Assembly: GCA_029978085.1 (NCBI GenBank) | Contig: JAPOJV010000015.1 | Coordinates: forward strand, 1-36,951 | Source of the DNA: a bacterium | Lineage (GTDB): Bacteria; Planctomycetota; Planctomycetia; Pirellulales; UBA1268 | Direction: 5' to 3' | DNA length: 36,951 nucleotides | Shown: piece after piece, positions 25,256 through 34,226 of the stretch | How positions within the stretch are numbered: position 1 is the stretch's first letter | Layout: every line of letters starts with the position of its first letter | Program-made: the position numbers and the translations under genes | The notes under the pieces: generated by a model | Told to the model about the DNA's origin: nothing | Database searches by the model: none | What the model saw: only the letters and a program-made list of their open reading frames with translations

Positions 25256-26398
25256 ATGACAGCGACCGCCACTGCCCCCGTCCTCGCCTCCCCGTTTCCG
25301 GCCTACCGCGGGCTGGAAGACGCCGCCCTCGCCGAGCGGATCGAGGCCGTCCGCCGGCAACTCGGGCCCCGGCTCGTGATCCTCGGCCACCACTACCAGC
25401 AGGACGGCGTGATCGCCCACGCCGACTTTCAGGGGGACAGCTACCAGCTCTCGAAAAACGCCGCGGATCGGGCCGACTGCGAGGCGATCGCCTTCTGCGG
25501 CGTGCACTTTATGGCCGAGACGGCCGACATCCTCGCCAACCGCCCGGAGAAGGTGGCGGCCCGCGGCGGCCGGCGGGTGACCGTCGTGCTGCCCGACATG
25601 GCGGCCGGCTGCTCAATGGCCGACATGGCCGCGATCGACCAGGTGGAAGACGCCTGGGCCGACCTCGGCACCGTGGTCGACACCGCCGACATCACGCCTG
25701 TCACCTACATCAATTCGGCTGCCAGCCTGAAGGCCTTCTGCGGCCGGCACGGCGGCATCGTCTGCACGTCGAGCAACGCCCGAGCCGTGCTCGACTGGGC
25801 GTTCGCCCGCCGCCGCCGCGTGCTCTTCTTTCCCGATCAGCACCTCGGCCGCAACACCGCCCGCACGATGGGCATCCCGCTCGCCGAGATGTGCGTCTGG
25901 AACCCGCACGACCCCGCGCTCGGCGGCAACACGGCCGAACAGCTCCAGCAGAGTCGCGTGGTGCTCTGGCAGGGGCATTGCAGCGTGCATGCGATGTTCA
26001 AGCCCGAGCACGTCGATGCGATGCGGGCGAACATCCCGGGAGTGAAGGTGCTCGTGCACCCCGAGTGTGCGATGGAGGTGGTCGACAAGGCCGACCTCGC
26101 CGGCTCGACGAGCTACATCATCAAGCAGGTGGAGGCCGCTCCGCCCGGCACGAAATGGGCGATCGGCACGGAGCTGCACCTCGTGAAGCGGCTGGAGCAG
26201 AACCACCCGGAGCAGACGATCCGGTTCCTGTCGCCGGTGGTCTGCATGTGCGCGACGATGTATCGGATCGACCTGGCCCACCTCTGCTGGAGCCTGGAGC
26301 ACATCGCCGCCGGCAAGCCGGTGAACGTGATCCGCGTGGACGACGAAACGGCGAAATGGGCCCTCACGGCCCTGGAGCGGATGCTCGCGGTGAAGTGA
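25256..26398 (+). CDS. nadA: Quinolinate synthase
   Basis: VILGHHYQQDGVIAHADFQGDSYQLSKNAA, CGVHFMAETADILANRPEKV, YINSAASLKAFCGRHGGIVCTSSNA, VLVHPECAMEVVDKADLAGSTSYIIK, CMCATMYRIDLAHLCWSLE. Confidence 0.96.
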   Translation: MTATATAPVLASPFPAYRGLEDAALAERIEAVRRQLGPRLVILGHHYQQDGVIAHADFQGDSYQLSKNAADRADCEAIAFCGVHFMAETADILANRPEKVAARGGRRVTVVLPDMAAGCSMADMAAIDQVEDAWADLGTVVDTADITPVTYINSAASLKAFCGRHGGIVCTSSNARAVLDWAFARRRRVLFFPDQHLGRNTARTMGIPLAEMCVWNPHDPALGGNTAEQLQQSRVVLWQGHCSVHAMFKPEHVDAMRANIPGVKVLVHPECAMEVVDKADLAGSTSYIIKQVEAAPPGTKWAIGTELHLVKRLEQNHPEQTIRFLSPVVCMCATMYRIDLAHLCWSLEHIAAGKPVNVIRVDDETAKWALTALERMLAVK

Positions 26399-26414
26399 GC
26401 GGGGCCGCTGGCGA

Positions 26415-27152
26415 TCAGCAGGCCACACGCCGCGACCGGCGGGCGGCCGTGAACGCAGCGGCCGCGAGGCCGACGCCGGCGAGCACGAGCGTGGAGGGCT
26501 CGGGCACCGGGGCGATGCTGGTGATCAACACGAGGTTACTCGTGTTCACGGGATTCGGTGGCGTGTAGTTCAAGAGTGGCATCTCGGTGAACGGGCCGCC
26601 GAGCTGAGAGCTGACGTCGTAAACCGGCACCGCGGCGATCGCGTCGATGACGTCCAGACTAGCCAAGTCGGTCACGATGCCGAACACCGCGTAGTTGCCG
26701 TCGAGCGACGGATTGTCGGTCACGTTGAAGAACCAGCCACTCGTCGCGGAGTTTGGATTGGGGGTTGGGTAGTCGTCGAGGCGAGCCATGGCGATCGTGC
26801 CACGAGTGTTCGAATACTTCACCTGAAGCGGAATCGGCGCGTCGGTTGCGATGGGATCAATACTCAAGCCATCGAGCACGAAGCCACCGCCCTGGATGAT
26901 CTGAATGTTGGCGGGATTGTCGGTCGTGCTGCGGTGGATGAGCGTGTTGGTGTAGCGGCCAGTGTTCACGTAGTTCATGAAGTTGTTCACGGTCGTGGCA
27001 AGCGCGGGGTCGCTCGTGAGCTCGACGTCGAAAAACGTGGTCCCAATCGAAAACCGCACGACCGTCTCGGCAGTGGCCGGGGCGGCGGCGAGGCCGAGGC
27101 ACGAGGCGAGGAGCGTGAGAACGACGCGGAGCGTGGGGCGGATGGTTCGCAT
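26415..27152 (-). CDS. Cyclophilin-type peptidylprolyl isomerase with PEP-CTERM sorting signal
   Basis: Signal peptide MRTIRPTLRVVLTLLASCLGLAAAPATA; GTIAMARLDDYPTPNPNSATSGWFFNVTDNPSLDGNYAVFGIV; C-terminus VPEPSTLVLAGVGLAAAAFTAARRSRRVAC. Confidence 0.88.
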   Translation of the reverse strand: MRTIRPTLRVVLTLLASCLGLAAAPATAETVVRFSIGTTFFDVELTSDPALATTVNNFMNYVNTGRYTNTLIHRSTTDNPANIQIIQGGGFVLDGLSIDPIATDAPIPLQVKYSNTRGTIAMARLDDYPTPNPNSATSGWFFNVTDNPSLDGNYAVFGIVTDLASLDVIDAIAAVPVYDVSSQLGGPFTEMPLLNYTPPNPVNTSNLVLITSIAPVPEPSTLVLAGVGLAAAAFTAARRSRRVAC

Positions 27153-27301
27153 GGCATGACTCGCGGCCGGTGCGAGAAACCTGCGAAGCCGATGCGGCCC
27201 GGATGGGCCACGATGCGCGAGCGGGTCAGGCGGCTTGTCGAAGCAGTGCCGTGGAATCACGGCCGGAAACGAGAAACTACTGACGGGTCACCCGGCGCAT
27301 C

Positions 27302-27323
27302 GCCCTGCGACACATCGCAGGGC
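27302..27323. repeat. Perfect 9-bp hairpin upstream of cyclophilin gene
   Basis: GCCCTGCGA-CACA-TCGCAGGGC. Confidence 0.55.
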
Positions 27324-27460
27324 AGGCGGCAGCAGGATGTCGCACGCGGTCAGTAGCGGTTCCGAAAGAAGGGGCGGACGGTTTCTGAAGCCCAACCACT
27401 CTGAGAATATCAGGCCGTGGGGCCGTTGCAAGTTTTTGTTGTGAGGCCTTCGGCACCCGC

Positions 27461-27500
27461 ACCCGGCGCCCGTAGTCCGCACCCGGCGCCCGTAGTCCGC
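27461..27500. repeat. Perfect 20-bp tandem duplication containing the GTAG head
   Basis: ACCCGGCGCCCGTAGTCCGC repeated twice back-to-back. Confidence 0.9.
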
Positions 27501-27549
27501 ACACTCCGTGTGCGGTTGAAGGTGCGAAGGCCGCGAAACCGGCTATTCC
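27492..27549 (+). repeat. REP-like element, family 2, copy 1
   Basis: GTAGT-CCGCACAC-TCC-GTGTGCGG..CTATTCC. Confidence 0.75.
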
Positions 27550-27570
27550 GGGGGAGGGCGGACGTGTGGC

Positions 27571-27629
27571 GGAATAGCTCGGGCTGCTGGTGTTTTGATC
27601 GTGGGCCACATGCGGAGCATGTGGACTAC
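27571..27629 (-). repeat. REP-like element, family 2, copy 2 (abuts stop of kinase gene)
   Basis: Reverse complement GTAGT-CCACATGC-TCC-GCATGTGG-CCCACGATC..GAGCTATTCC. Confidence 0.82.
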
Positions 27630-29176
27630 GGCGCCGACTCTGCCAACTGGGTGTGCAGGGCCACCAGCCGGCGGTGGCGGGCGAGGCTCTGGGCGAGCGT
27701 GGCCACGGCCGCCGGACGGGGGGTGAACCGGGTCGGCGTGCCCGAGGCATGGGCGGCGAGGAACTCGGGCCAGGGGCGGGAGCGCCCCGCGAGTGCCTCG
27801 GCCCGGAACTTCGCCATCAGCGCCGCGCCCCAGGCAGTGCCCTCGACGGCGCCGTCGAGGATTGTGACCGGCGTGTCGAACGCATCGGCGAGGAGCTGTC
27901 CGAGGGCGGGGGTCTTCGTGAGGCCGCCGGAGAGGATGATCTCGGTCCGCGGGAAGCCCTGGGCGTCGAGCTGATCGCTTCCCATCCGCAGATTGAAGAT
28001 CGTGGCCAAGAGCATCGCCTTGGCGGCGTTGCCGGGCGTGGCGTTCTCGGCGGAAAGCCCCACGAGGCTCGCGCTGCCGCCGCGCGACACGCCGAGTCCC
28101 GGCTCGCCGTCGATGAACGGGAGCGCGGCGAGGCCGCCGCAATCGTCGGCCGCCGCGAGCAGTTGCGGCATCACGGCCGCGAAGGCGTCGCCGCGACCGG
28201 CGCCGTTCACCTTCCCGAACATCTCCACGACCGTGTTCATCGGCGTGGTGCCGTTGCGGAGAAACACCATGTTGATCGGTCGGCCGTCGGGGGCGCAGAA
28301 GTGGTCGATCGCCTGCGACACGCCACGGAACGGCCGGTCGCCCACCGAGTTGGCGCAGACGCTCGTGCCGAAGCTCATCGACACCATGCCGGGCAGACCG
28401 ATCAGCGACCCGGCAAGCGCCGCCGGCTGATCCCCCTCGGCCGGCGCGACGGGCGTGCCCACGGGCAGACCGAGCAGCGCGGCGCCGGCGGCATCGAGCC
28501 GACCGCCGTCCTCGCCCGCTTTCCGCACCCGCGGCAGCAGATCGCGGAGCTGCCGCACGGCCGGGCCGCCATGGCCGGCGGCCACCAGTGCATCGAACTC
28601 CGCGAGCAGCCGGGCGTCGTAGTCGAGCGTGGCCTGATCGATCGGAAACATCCCGGCCGCATCGCCGATGCCGAGCGTCCACTCACCCGTGAGACACCGG
28701 GCGAGCCAGCCCGACGGCGTGGTGAGGTGGTGCACCCGCGCGGCGAGCTCCGGCCGGTTGCGGATCGTCCACAGCCAGCGGGCTGCGGTGAGCCGCTTCG
28801 GACACTTCACGCCGAACCGCTCCGTGAGCTCATGCCCCTCGGCCTCGTTGCGGCCGTCGCACCACAGCCGCGCCGGCCCGAGCGCCGCACCGACGCCATC
28901 GGCCAGCACCTCGCCGTGCATCTGTCCGGAGATGCCGATCGCCTTCACGTCGGGCGTGATGCCGGTCGCGGTGAGCTTCGCCCGCAGGTCGGCCATCGCG
29001 GTGCGGAGCGCCGCCTCCCAATCACCGGGCCGCTGCTCGTAGCACTCGGCGGCGAGGCCCGGCACCATCTCGTAGCCCCCCTCGCCATGAGCGAGGATCC
29101 GCATCTCGTCGTCGGTGAAGATCACCGAGAGGCCTTGCGTGCCTGCATCGATTCCGAGATAGCCGCTGCGGTTCAT
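27626..29176 (-). CDS. xylB: FGGY family carbohydrate kinase, probable xylulokinase
   Basis: YLGIDAGTQGLSVIFTDDEMRILAHG...IGISGQMHGEVLADG...ARLWCDGRNEAEGHELTERFG...TPSGWLARCLTGEWTLGIGDAAGMF...MSFGTSVCANSV...IILSGGLTKTPALGQLLADAFDTPV. Confidence 0.88.
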   Translation of the reverse strand: MNRSGYLGIDAGTQGLSVIFTDDEMRILAHGEGGYEMVPGLAAECYEQRPGDWEAALRTAMADLRAKLTATGITPDVKAIGISGQMHGEVLADGVGAALGPARLWCDGRNEAEGHELTERFGVKCPKRLTAARWLWTIRNRPELAARVHHLTTPSGWLARCLTGEWTLGIGDAAGMFPIDQATLDYDARLLAEFDALVAAGHGGPAVRQLRDLLPRVRKAGEDGGRLDAAGAALLGLPVGTPVAPAEGDQPAALAGSLIGLPGMVSMSFGTSVCANSVGDRPFRGVSQAIDHFCAPDGRPINMVFLRNGTTPMNTVVEMFGKVNGAGRGDAFAAVMPQLLAAADDCGGLAALPFIDGEPGLGVSRGGSASLVGLSAENATPGNAAKAMLLATIFNLRMGSDQLDAQGFPRTEIILSGGLTKTPALGQLLADAFDTPVTILDGAVEGTAWGAALMAKFRAEALAGRSRPWPEFLAAHASGTPTRFTPRPAAVATLAQSLARHRRLVALHTQLAESAP

Positions 29177-29274
29177 GATCGTGACGTCCTGTCGCGTGTC
29201 TTATTGAGTGAAGGATTGCCAAGGACGGCAATATACGGCGAAGACGCTTCCCCTCGCGCGCCACAAGACTCGGA

Positions 29275-29511
29275 GGGGTTGCCCGTACCCTGGAGCCGGC
29301 GTATCCCGCCAAGCGCAGGCAGGATGCCGAAGCGCAGGCGGGATCCGAGCGAGCGAAGGCAGGGAGGCGAGGGGGTCGGTGCAAGCTCGAGGAGCATGTG
29401 GACCGAGTCTTCGAGGTCCCGCGACGAGACTTGTACCGCCCCCGAGCCGGCGACACACCTTTCACGTGTGCGAACTTAGCGAGCGTCCGGCGACAGGGTA
29501 CGGGCAACCCC
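29275..29511. mobile_element. Candidate MITE-like element bounded by 18-bp perfect inverted repeats, containing repeat family X copy 2
   Basis: GGGGTTGCCCGTACCCTG (29275-29292) and CAGGGTACGGGCAACCCC (29494-29511). Confidence 0.5.
29366..29447 (+). repeat. Long hairpin repeat family X, copy 2
   Basis: GGCGAGGGGGTCGGTGCAAGCTCGAGGAGCATGTGGACCGAGTCTTCGAGGTCCCGCGACGAGACTTGTACCGCCCCCGAGCC; matches reverse complement of 23663-23767, lacking a ~20-nt internal segment. Confidence 0.78.
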
Positions 29512-29559
29512 GACCCACCAGCGGGCGGCCAAGACTCCAGGTGCGCGAGCCTCGCCTAC

Positions 29560-29617
29560 GAATAGCTCGGGCCTGCGGTGTTCGAACCGTGGGCCGCATG
29601 CGGAGCATGCGGACTAC
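29560..29617 (-). repeat. REP-like element, family 2, copy 3 (abuts stop of isomerase-like gene)
   Basis: Reverse complement GTAGT-CCGCATGC-TCC-GCATGCGG-CCCACGGTTCGAACACCGCAGGCCCGAGCTATTC. Confidence 0.82.
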
Positions 29618-31323
29618 GGTGAGCCCCAGCGAAGCGATGACGAGCCGCCGTGGCCGCGGGTGCCGCAGAACGACACCTCGATGCCGAGGTCGCGGGCGAC
29701 GGCGGCCTTCAGAAGGGCGGCCCGGTCGGCGGCCGCGGCGTCTTTCGCGTAGGCGACTTGGATATGGTTGGCCTTGTGGCGGGCCATCATCTGGTCGCGC
29801 GATATGCCGTATGTGACGGCGTGCATGATCGGCCACTGTTTCGTGGTTGCTTCGAGCCGGCGGCGGGTCTCCTGCTCGGGCAGGGCAATCACCTGGGCGC
29901 GGCCGATGTCCATGCAGAGCTTTTCCGCGTCTCCGGTGCCATCGACCCAGATCCGGCTCCACACGATCTCGCCCGGCTTGCTCACGCCCGCCAGCGTGCT
30001 GCCTCCCAGCCGGAAATACATCGGCGGCTGCCGGAAGCCCTCCGCTTTCTTCCAGCCACCTGTGAAGTGGCTCGGTGGCGCTGCGCCCGAGATCTCGAAC
30101 ACCCACACCCACTGGTCGGTCGTGTGGGACTGATCCCAGTCGCCCCAGCGGATGTCGTGGAGCGTGTTCTCCACCGGCTCGCCGAGGGCCTCGTGCACCC
30201 GCTGCGTGAGCAGGCCGTCGAGGCCCGCGCACTCGTCCACCTCGTTGAAGTGCACGAGCGGCCGGCCCTTGAAGAGCACGCGGGACGAGCCCTCGGCCGT
30301 GACGGGAGGGCGCCTCGAGTCGTTGAGCATGCCTTCGACGAGGTCGCTGGCCGGCAGGAGGTCTTTGAGCCCCTGCTGATATTGGATGCCGATGCAGTCA
30401 CAGCCGAAGCGGTCGGCGAGCCTAAGGGCGGCCACATACATCTTGCACTGGAGGAGCACCTGGGCCCGCGTCAGTTCCGTGGCCTCATCCTTGCCGAAGT
30501 GAAACCGCATGCCCGCCTGCTCGAGCCAGCGGAGCACGCCCTTCGCCTCGGCGTCGGAGACCCGCGTCGTCTCGTAGTAGAGCGCGCTCTGGCTGAGCCG
30601 CTCCTTGAACACCCCGGTCGCATGGAGGAGCCGGTCGGGGATGATCGCATTGAACATCCCCATGCAGCCCTCGTCGAAGACGCCCATCAGCGCCTTACGG
30701 TGGCGGAGGTCGGCCGCGATCGACTCGGCTGCCTGGGCGACGGGGCGGGGAATCTTCACGCGGTCGATCGACACGACGTGGCTCGTGTCGTGGTGGACTG
30801 CACGATGGTCGAGCCAGGCCGCCAGGTGGCGGTCGAAGCTCGGGCTCGCGAAGTCATCGGCCCAGAGGGTGGCATAGGGCACGCCTGCCTTCGTCAGCGA
30901 GCCGTTGAGGTTGAGCATGCCGACGAGGCCGGGCCATTGCCCGGACCAGTTGGCGACGGTGAGGATCGGCCCCTGATGCGTGGTGAGTCCGGGGAGCACG
31001 TGGTTGGAGTATTGCCAGACCGCCTCGGCCACCACGAGCGGCGCCGATTCGTCGATCCCGGCGAACACGTCGAGCCCTTCGCGTGCGCCGGCGATGAAGC
31101 CGTGGCCGCGGGATCGCGAGACGGCGTGACCGCGGTCGAGCGTCCAGCCGGCGCGGGCGAAGGCGGCGGTGAGGTCGGATTCGAGCTGTTTTTGCGCTGG
31201 CCAGCAGACGCGGTTGGCCTCTTCCCGCAGGTCGCCGCTGGCCACGAGCACGGCCCGCCGCGGTGTTCGAAACTGAGCGGCCGCTGCCGGCTGGGCTTTG
31301 TTGGACTTCGGCATCGCCATGGC
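29614..31323 (-). CDS. L-fucose/L-arabinose isomerase-like protein
   Basis: [47 protein letters not shown]...; overall resemblance to the sugar isomerase superfamily ([44 protein letters not shown]) and operon-like placement with xylulokinase; specific substrate not assigned. Confidence 0.6.
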   Translation of the reverse strand, partial: AMAMPKSNKAQPAAAAQFRTPRRAVLVASGDLREEANRVCWPAQKQLESDLTAAFARAGWTLDRGHAVSRSRGHGFIAGAREGLDVFAGIDESAPLVVAEAVWQYSNHVLPGLTTHQGPILTVANWSGQWPGLVGMLNLNGSLTKAGVPYATLWADDFASPSFDRHLAAWLDHRAVHHDTSHVVSIDRVKIPRPVAQAAESIAADLRHRKALMGVFDEGCMGMFNAIIPDRLLHATGVFKERLSQSALYYETTRVSDAEAKGVLRWLEQAGMRFHFGKDEATELTRAQVLLQCKMYVAALRLADRFGCDCIGIQYQQGLKDLLPASDLVEGMLNDSRRPPVTAEGSSRVLFKGRPLVHFNEVDECAGLDGLLTQRVHEALGEPVENTLHDIRWGDWDQSHTTDQWVWVFEISGAAPPSHFTGGWKKAEGFRQPPMYFRLGGSTLAGVSKPGEIVWSRIWVDGTGDAEKLCMDIGRAQVIALPEQETRRRLEATTKQWPIMHAVTYGISRDQMMARHKANHIQVAYAKDAAAADRAALLKAAVARDLGIEVSFCGTRGHGGSSSLRWGSP

Positions 31324-31441
31324 TGCTCCCAATCGAGTGGTGGGCCAACTATACTCATGCTCTTATGGCGGTTGCCATGCACGCCGTGGTGACCGCCACC
31401 GGCTGGTGATCTGGATCACGACCGAGTCGAGGAGGATCGAT

Positions 31442-32548
31442 ATGACGCCGACGCCATGGTGCCGCTGGGCTCTGGGACTCGTGATGGTGGCAGGTGTCGC
31501 CGGCGCCGCGCAGGCCGCCGATCCGGCCCCCCCGCAGCCAGCCGCCGCAGCCACGCTCACCGATTTCAAGCGGTGGGTGATCGCGTCGGACTACTCGCGC
31601 GACGGGAGCCTGCTCGTCACTGCCGGTGGCGAGAGCCTGCTTTATCGCCCCGGCGACGTCGTCGTATGGAAGGTTGCCGATGGCAGCCGGGTGGGCGATC
31701 TCGCCGGCCACCCCACGGCCGTATGGGCGGTGAAGGTGTCGGCCGACGGCAAGCTGGCCGCGACGGCAGGCTACGACGGCCTCGTGAAGCTCTGGGACCT
31801 CCAGGCCCGCACGCTCAAGCACGATCTCAAGAAGCACAAGGGCTGGGTGCGGTCGCTCGCCTTCTCGCCCGACGGCACGCGGCTCGCGTCGGCCGGCGAG
31901 GATGGCACGGTCGTGCTCTGGGACACTGGCACCGGGGCCGAGGTGAAGGCGATACCTGCCCACACCGGGGCCGTGACGGCCGTGGCCTTCTCTCGCGATG
32001 GAGCCACGCTCGCCACTGGTGGCGGCGACAAGCTCGTGAAGCTCTGGAACGCGGCCGACGGCACCGAGAAGGGGAAGCTCGAAGGGCACGGCGACGCGAT
32101 CTGGGCGGTCGCCTACTCTCCCGATGGCTCGCGGCTGGCGACGGCGAGCGCCGATCGCACGATCCGGCTCTGGAACACGTCTGACTCCAAGGAGTATGCC
32201 GTGCTACCAGGCCACAAGGACTGGGTTACGAGCGTGGCATTCTCGGCCGACGGCGGCCGGCTCGTGTCGGGCAGCCTCGACGGCGCCGTCAAGCTCTGGG
32301 ACGTGAACGCCAAGGGAGAACAGGAAGGGCCGCCCTCGCTCGCATCGAGCGTCTGGACCGTAGCCTTCACGCCCGATGGCAAATCGATTTTCGCCGGCAC
32401 GCATGCCGGCCCGCAGACGGTTGCCGCCCCGGCGCCGAAGCTCTTGCCACCACCACCACCACCACCTCCGCCGCCGCCGGCTCCGGCTCCGGCTCCGCAG
32501 AATCCTGCACCTGCGCCGGCTCCTGCTCAGCAACCGCCGGCGAAGTAA
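31442..32548 (+). CDS. Secreted WD40 repeat protein with Pro-rich C-terminus
   Basis: Repeats such as HKGWVRSLAFSPDGTRLASAGEDGTVVLWD, HGDAIWAVAYSPDGSRLATASADRTIRLWN, HKDWVTSVAFSADGGRLVSGSLDGAVKLWD; tail LLPPPPPPPPPPPAPAPAPQNPAPAPAP. Confidence 0.93.
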   Translation: MTPTPWCRWALGLVMVAGVAGAAQAADPAPPQPAAAATLTDFKRWVIASDYSRDGSLLVTAGGESLLYRPGDVVVWKVADGSRVGDLAGHPTAVWAVKVSADGKLAATAGYDGLVKLWDLQARTLKHDLKKHKGWVRSLAFSPDGTRLASAGEDGTVVLWDTGTGAEVKAIPAHTGAVTAVAFSRDGATLATGGGDKLVKLWNAADGTEKGKLEGHGDAIWAVAYSPDGSRLATASADRTIRLWNTSDSKEYAVLPGHKDWVTSVAFSADGGRLVSGSLDGAVKLWDVNAKGEQEGPPSLASSVWTVAFTPDGKSIFAGTHAGPQTVAAPAPKLLPPPPPPPPPPPAPAPAPQNPAPAPAPAQQPPAK

Positions 32549-32578
32549 CCCGCGGCATCCGTTTCCTCTCGAGCATTC

Positions 32579-33112
32579 GTGAACGTCATGCACATTCGAT
32601 CGCTGCCGGGTCTCGTCGTGGTTGCCGCTGCGTCCTTCGGTGGAGCGATCATCGGCGGACTCATGCTCCGGGCCGCGCCGCTCCCGCGGGCCCATGCTGC
32701 CTCGTCGCTCGTCGAGGAGTCGTTCGCCGTCTGCACGGCGTATATCGACGACGGCATCGAAGGCTTCTTCGTGCTCGACTTCGAGACGGGCGACCTGTCC
32801 GGCGGGGTGCTCGGCCAGACGCCGCTCAAGTTCACGCGGGCCTACCGTCGCAACGTCCTCAAGGATCTCGACATCAAGGCGGGCAAGGTGAAGAACCCCC
32901 GGTTCACACTGCTTTCGGGCGTGGCGGCGGTGGGCGGTCCGGCCGGCATGAACATGGCCCAGTCGGTGCTCTATGTGACCGACGTGTCGACGGGCATCAC
33001 GGTGGCCTACGGCATTCCGTGGAGCTCGCAGGTGGCCGATACGCCGGGCATGGCGGAGCTCATGCCGCTCGATATCGCGAAGCCGCGCGGTGGCGGGGCG
33101 AAGGTGCGATGA
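32579..33112 (+). CDS. Hypothetical membrane-anchored/secreted protein
   Basis: GTG (or ATG 32588) start; MHIRSLPGLVVVAAASFGGAIIGGLMLRAAPLPRAHA; overlaps thiS start (ATGA). Confidence 0.7.
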   Translation: MNVMHIRSLPGLVVVAAASFGGAIIGGLMLRAAPLPRAHAASSLVEESFAVCTAYIDDGIEGFFVLDFETGDLSGGVLGQTPLKFTRAYRRNVLKDLDIKAGKVKNPRFTLLSGVAAVGGPAGMNMAQSVLYVTDVSTGITVAYGIPWSSQVADTPGMAELMPLDIAKPRGGGAKVR

Positions 33113-33330
33113 CGGTCACGGCAGGCTCTATCTCGGTCGTGGTCAATGGTGAGTCGAGGACGGTGGCGGCCGGCGCGACGGCGCTCGGGCTGCTCGAAGA
33201 TCTCGGGCTCGGTAGCCGACCGGTCGCCGTCGAAGTAAATGAACTGGTCGTGCCGCGGGCTCGGCTGGGCGGCTGCGTGCTCGAGGCGGGCGATCGTCTG
33301 GAGATCGTGACGCTCGTGGGCGGCGGCTGA
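33109..33330 (+). CDS. thiS: Sulfur carrier protein ThiS
   Basis: [26 protein letters not shown]...[36 protein letters not shown]-terminal GG. Confidence 0.92.
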   Translation: MTVTAGSISVVVNGESRTVAAGATALGLLEDLGLGSRPVAVEVNELVVPRARLGGCVLEAGDRLEIVTLVGGG

Positions 33331-33331
33331 C

Positions 33332-34213
33332 ATGGAGCGAGGCATGGCGAGTGAAGGAGTGACCACCGTGATGGATGACGGCCCGAACGCCGGCTGTGCG
33401 GATGGGCCACTCCGCGTCGGCGGCATGACGCTCATGAGCCGGCTGATCGTGGGCACTGGCAAATACGCCACGCATGCCGAGATGGCCCGCTGTCTCGCTG
33501 CCGCAGGGGCCGACTGCGTGACCGTGGCCGTGCGGCGGGAGCGGCTCGTCAATGCCGCTGGCGAGAACATCCTCGACCACATCGATCTCGCCCGCTACAC
33601 GCTGCTCCCCAACACTGCCGGCTGCTACACGGCCGCCGACGCCGTCCGCGTGGCCCGCCTCGGCCGCGAACTGCTTCGCGACCTTGGCAATCCCGGCGCC
33701 GAGTGGGTGAAGCTCGAAGTGCTCGGCGACCCGAAGACGCTCCTGCCCGACCCGGTTGGTACGCTCGAAGCCACGGCCCAGCTCGTGGCAGATGGGTTCA
33801 CCGTGCTCGTCTATTCGAGCGACGACCCCGTCGTGGCCCGCAGGCTCAAGGAACTCGGCGCCGCCAGCGTGATGCCGGCGGGCAGCCCGATCGGCTCCGG
33901 CCAGGGCATCCTCAACGCCAACAATCTCCGCATCTGCATGGAGTATCTGAAGGGCGACGATCCCGACTATCCGGTGATCGTCGATGCCGGCGTGGGTACG
34001 GCCAGCGACGTGGCCGAGGCGATGGAACTGGGTGTGGATGGCGTGCTGCTCAACACGGCGATCGCCCACGCGACCGATCCACTGCGGATGGCCCACGCGA
34101 TGAAGGCCGCCTGCTTCGCAGGCCGGCAGGCGTTCCTCGCGGGCCGCATGCCACGGCGGCTGTATGCGACGGCCTCGAGCCCCGACGAGGGGCGGATTAC
34201 GCGTGGCTCATGA
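33332..34213 (+). CDS. thiG: Thiazole synthase ThiG
   Basis: [36 protein letters not shown]...[25 protein letters not shown]...[16 protein letters not shown]...[16 protein letters not shown]...[29 protein letters not shown]. Confidence 0.96.
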   Translation: MERGMASEGVTTVMDDGPNAGCADGPLRVGGMTLMSRLIVGTGKYATHAEMARCLAAAGADCVTVAVRRERLVNAAGENILDHIDLARYTLLPNTAGCYTAADAVRVARLGRELLRDLGNPGAEWVKLEVLGDPKTLLPDPVGTLEATAQLVADGFTVLVYSSDDPVVARRLKELGAASVMPAGSPIGSGQGILNANNLRICMEYLKGDDPDYPVIVDAGVGTASDVAEAMELGVDGVLLNTAIAHATDPLRMAHAMKAACFAGRQAFLAGRMPRRLYATASSPDEGRITRGS

Positions 34214-34226
34214 GCAGTCAACGGTT

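Noticed and set aside
32440-32548. Pro/Ala-rich CCA/CCG tract as a distinct repeat element
   Set aside because: It is the in-frame low-complexity tail of the WD40 protein.
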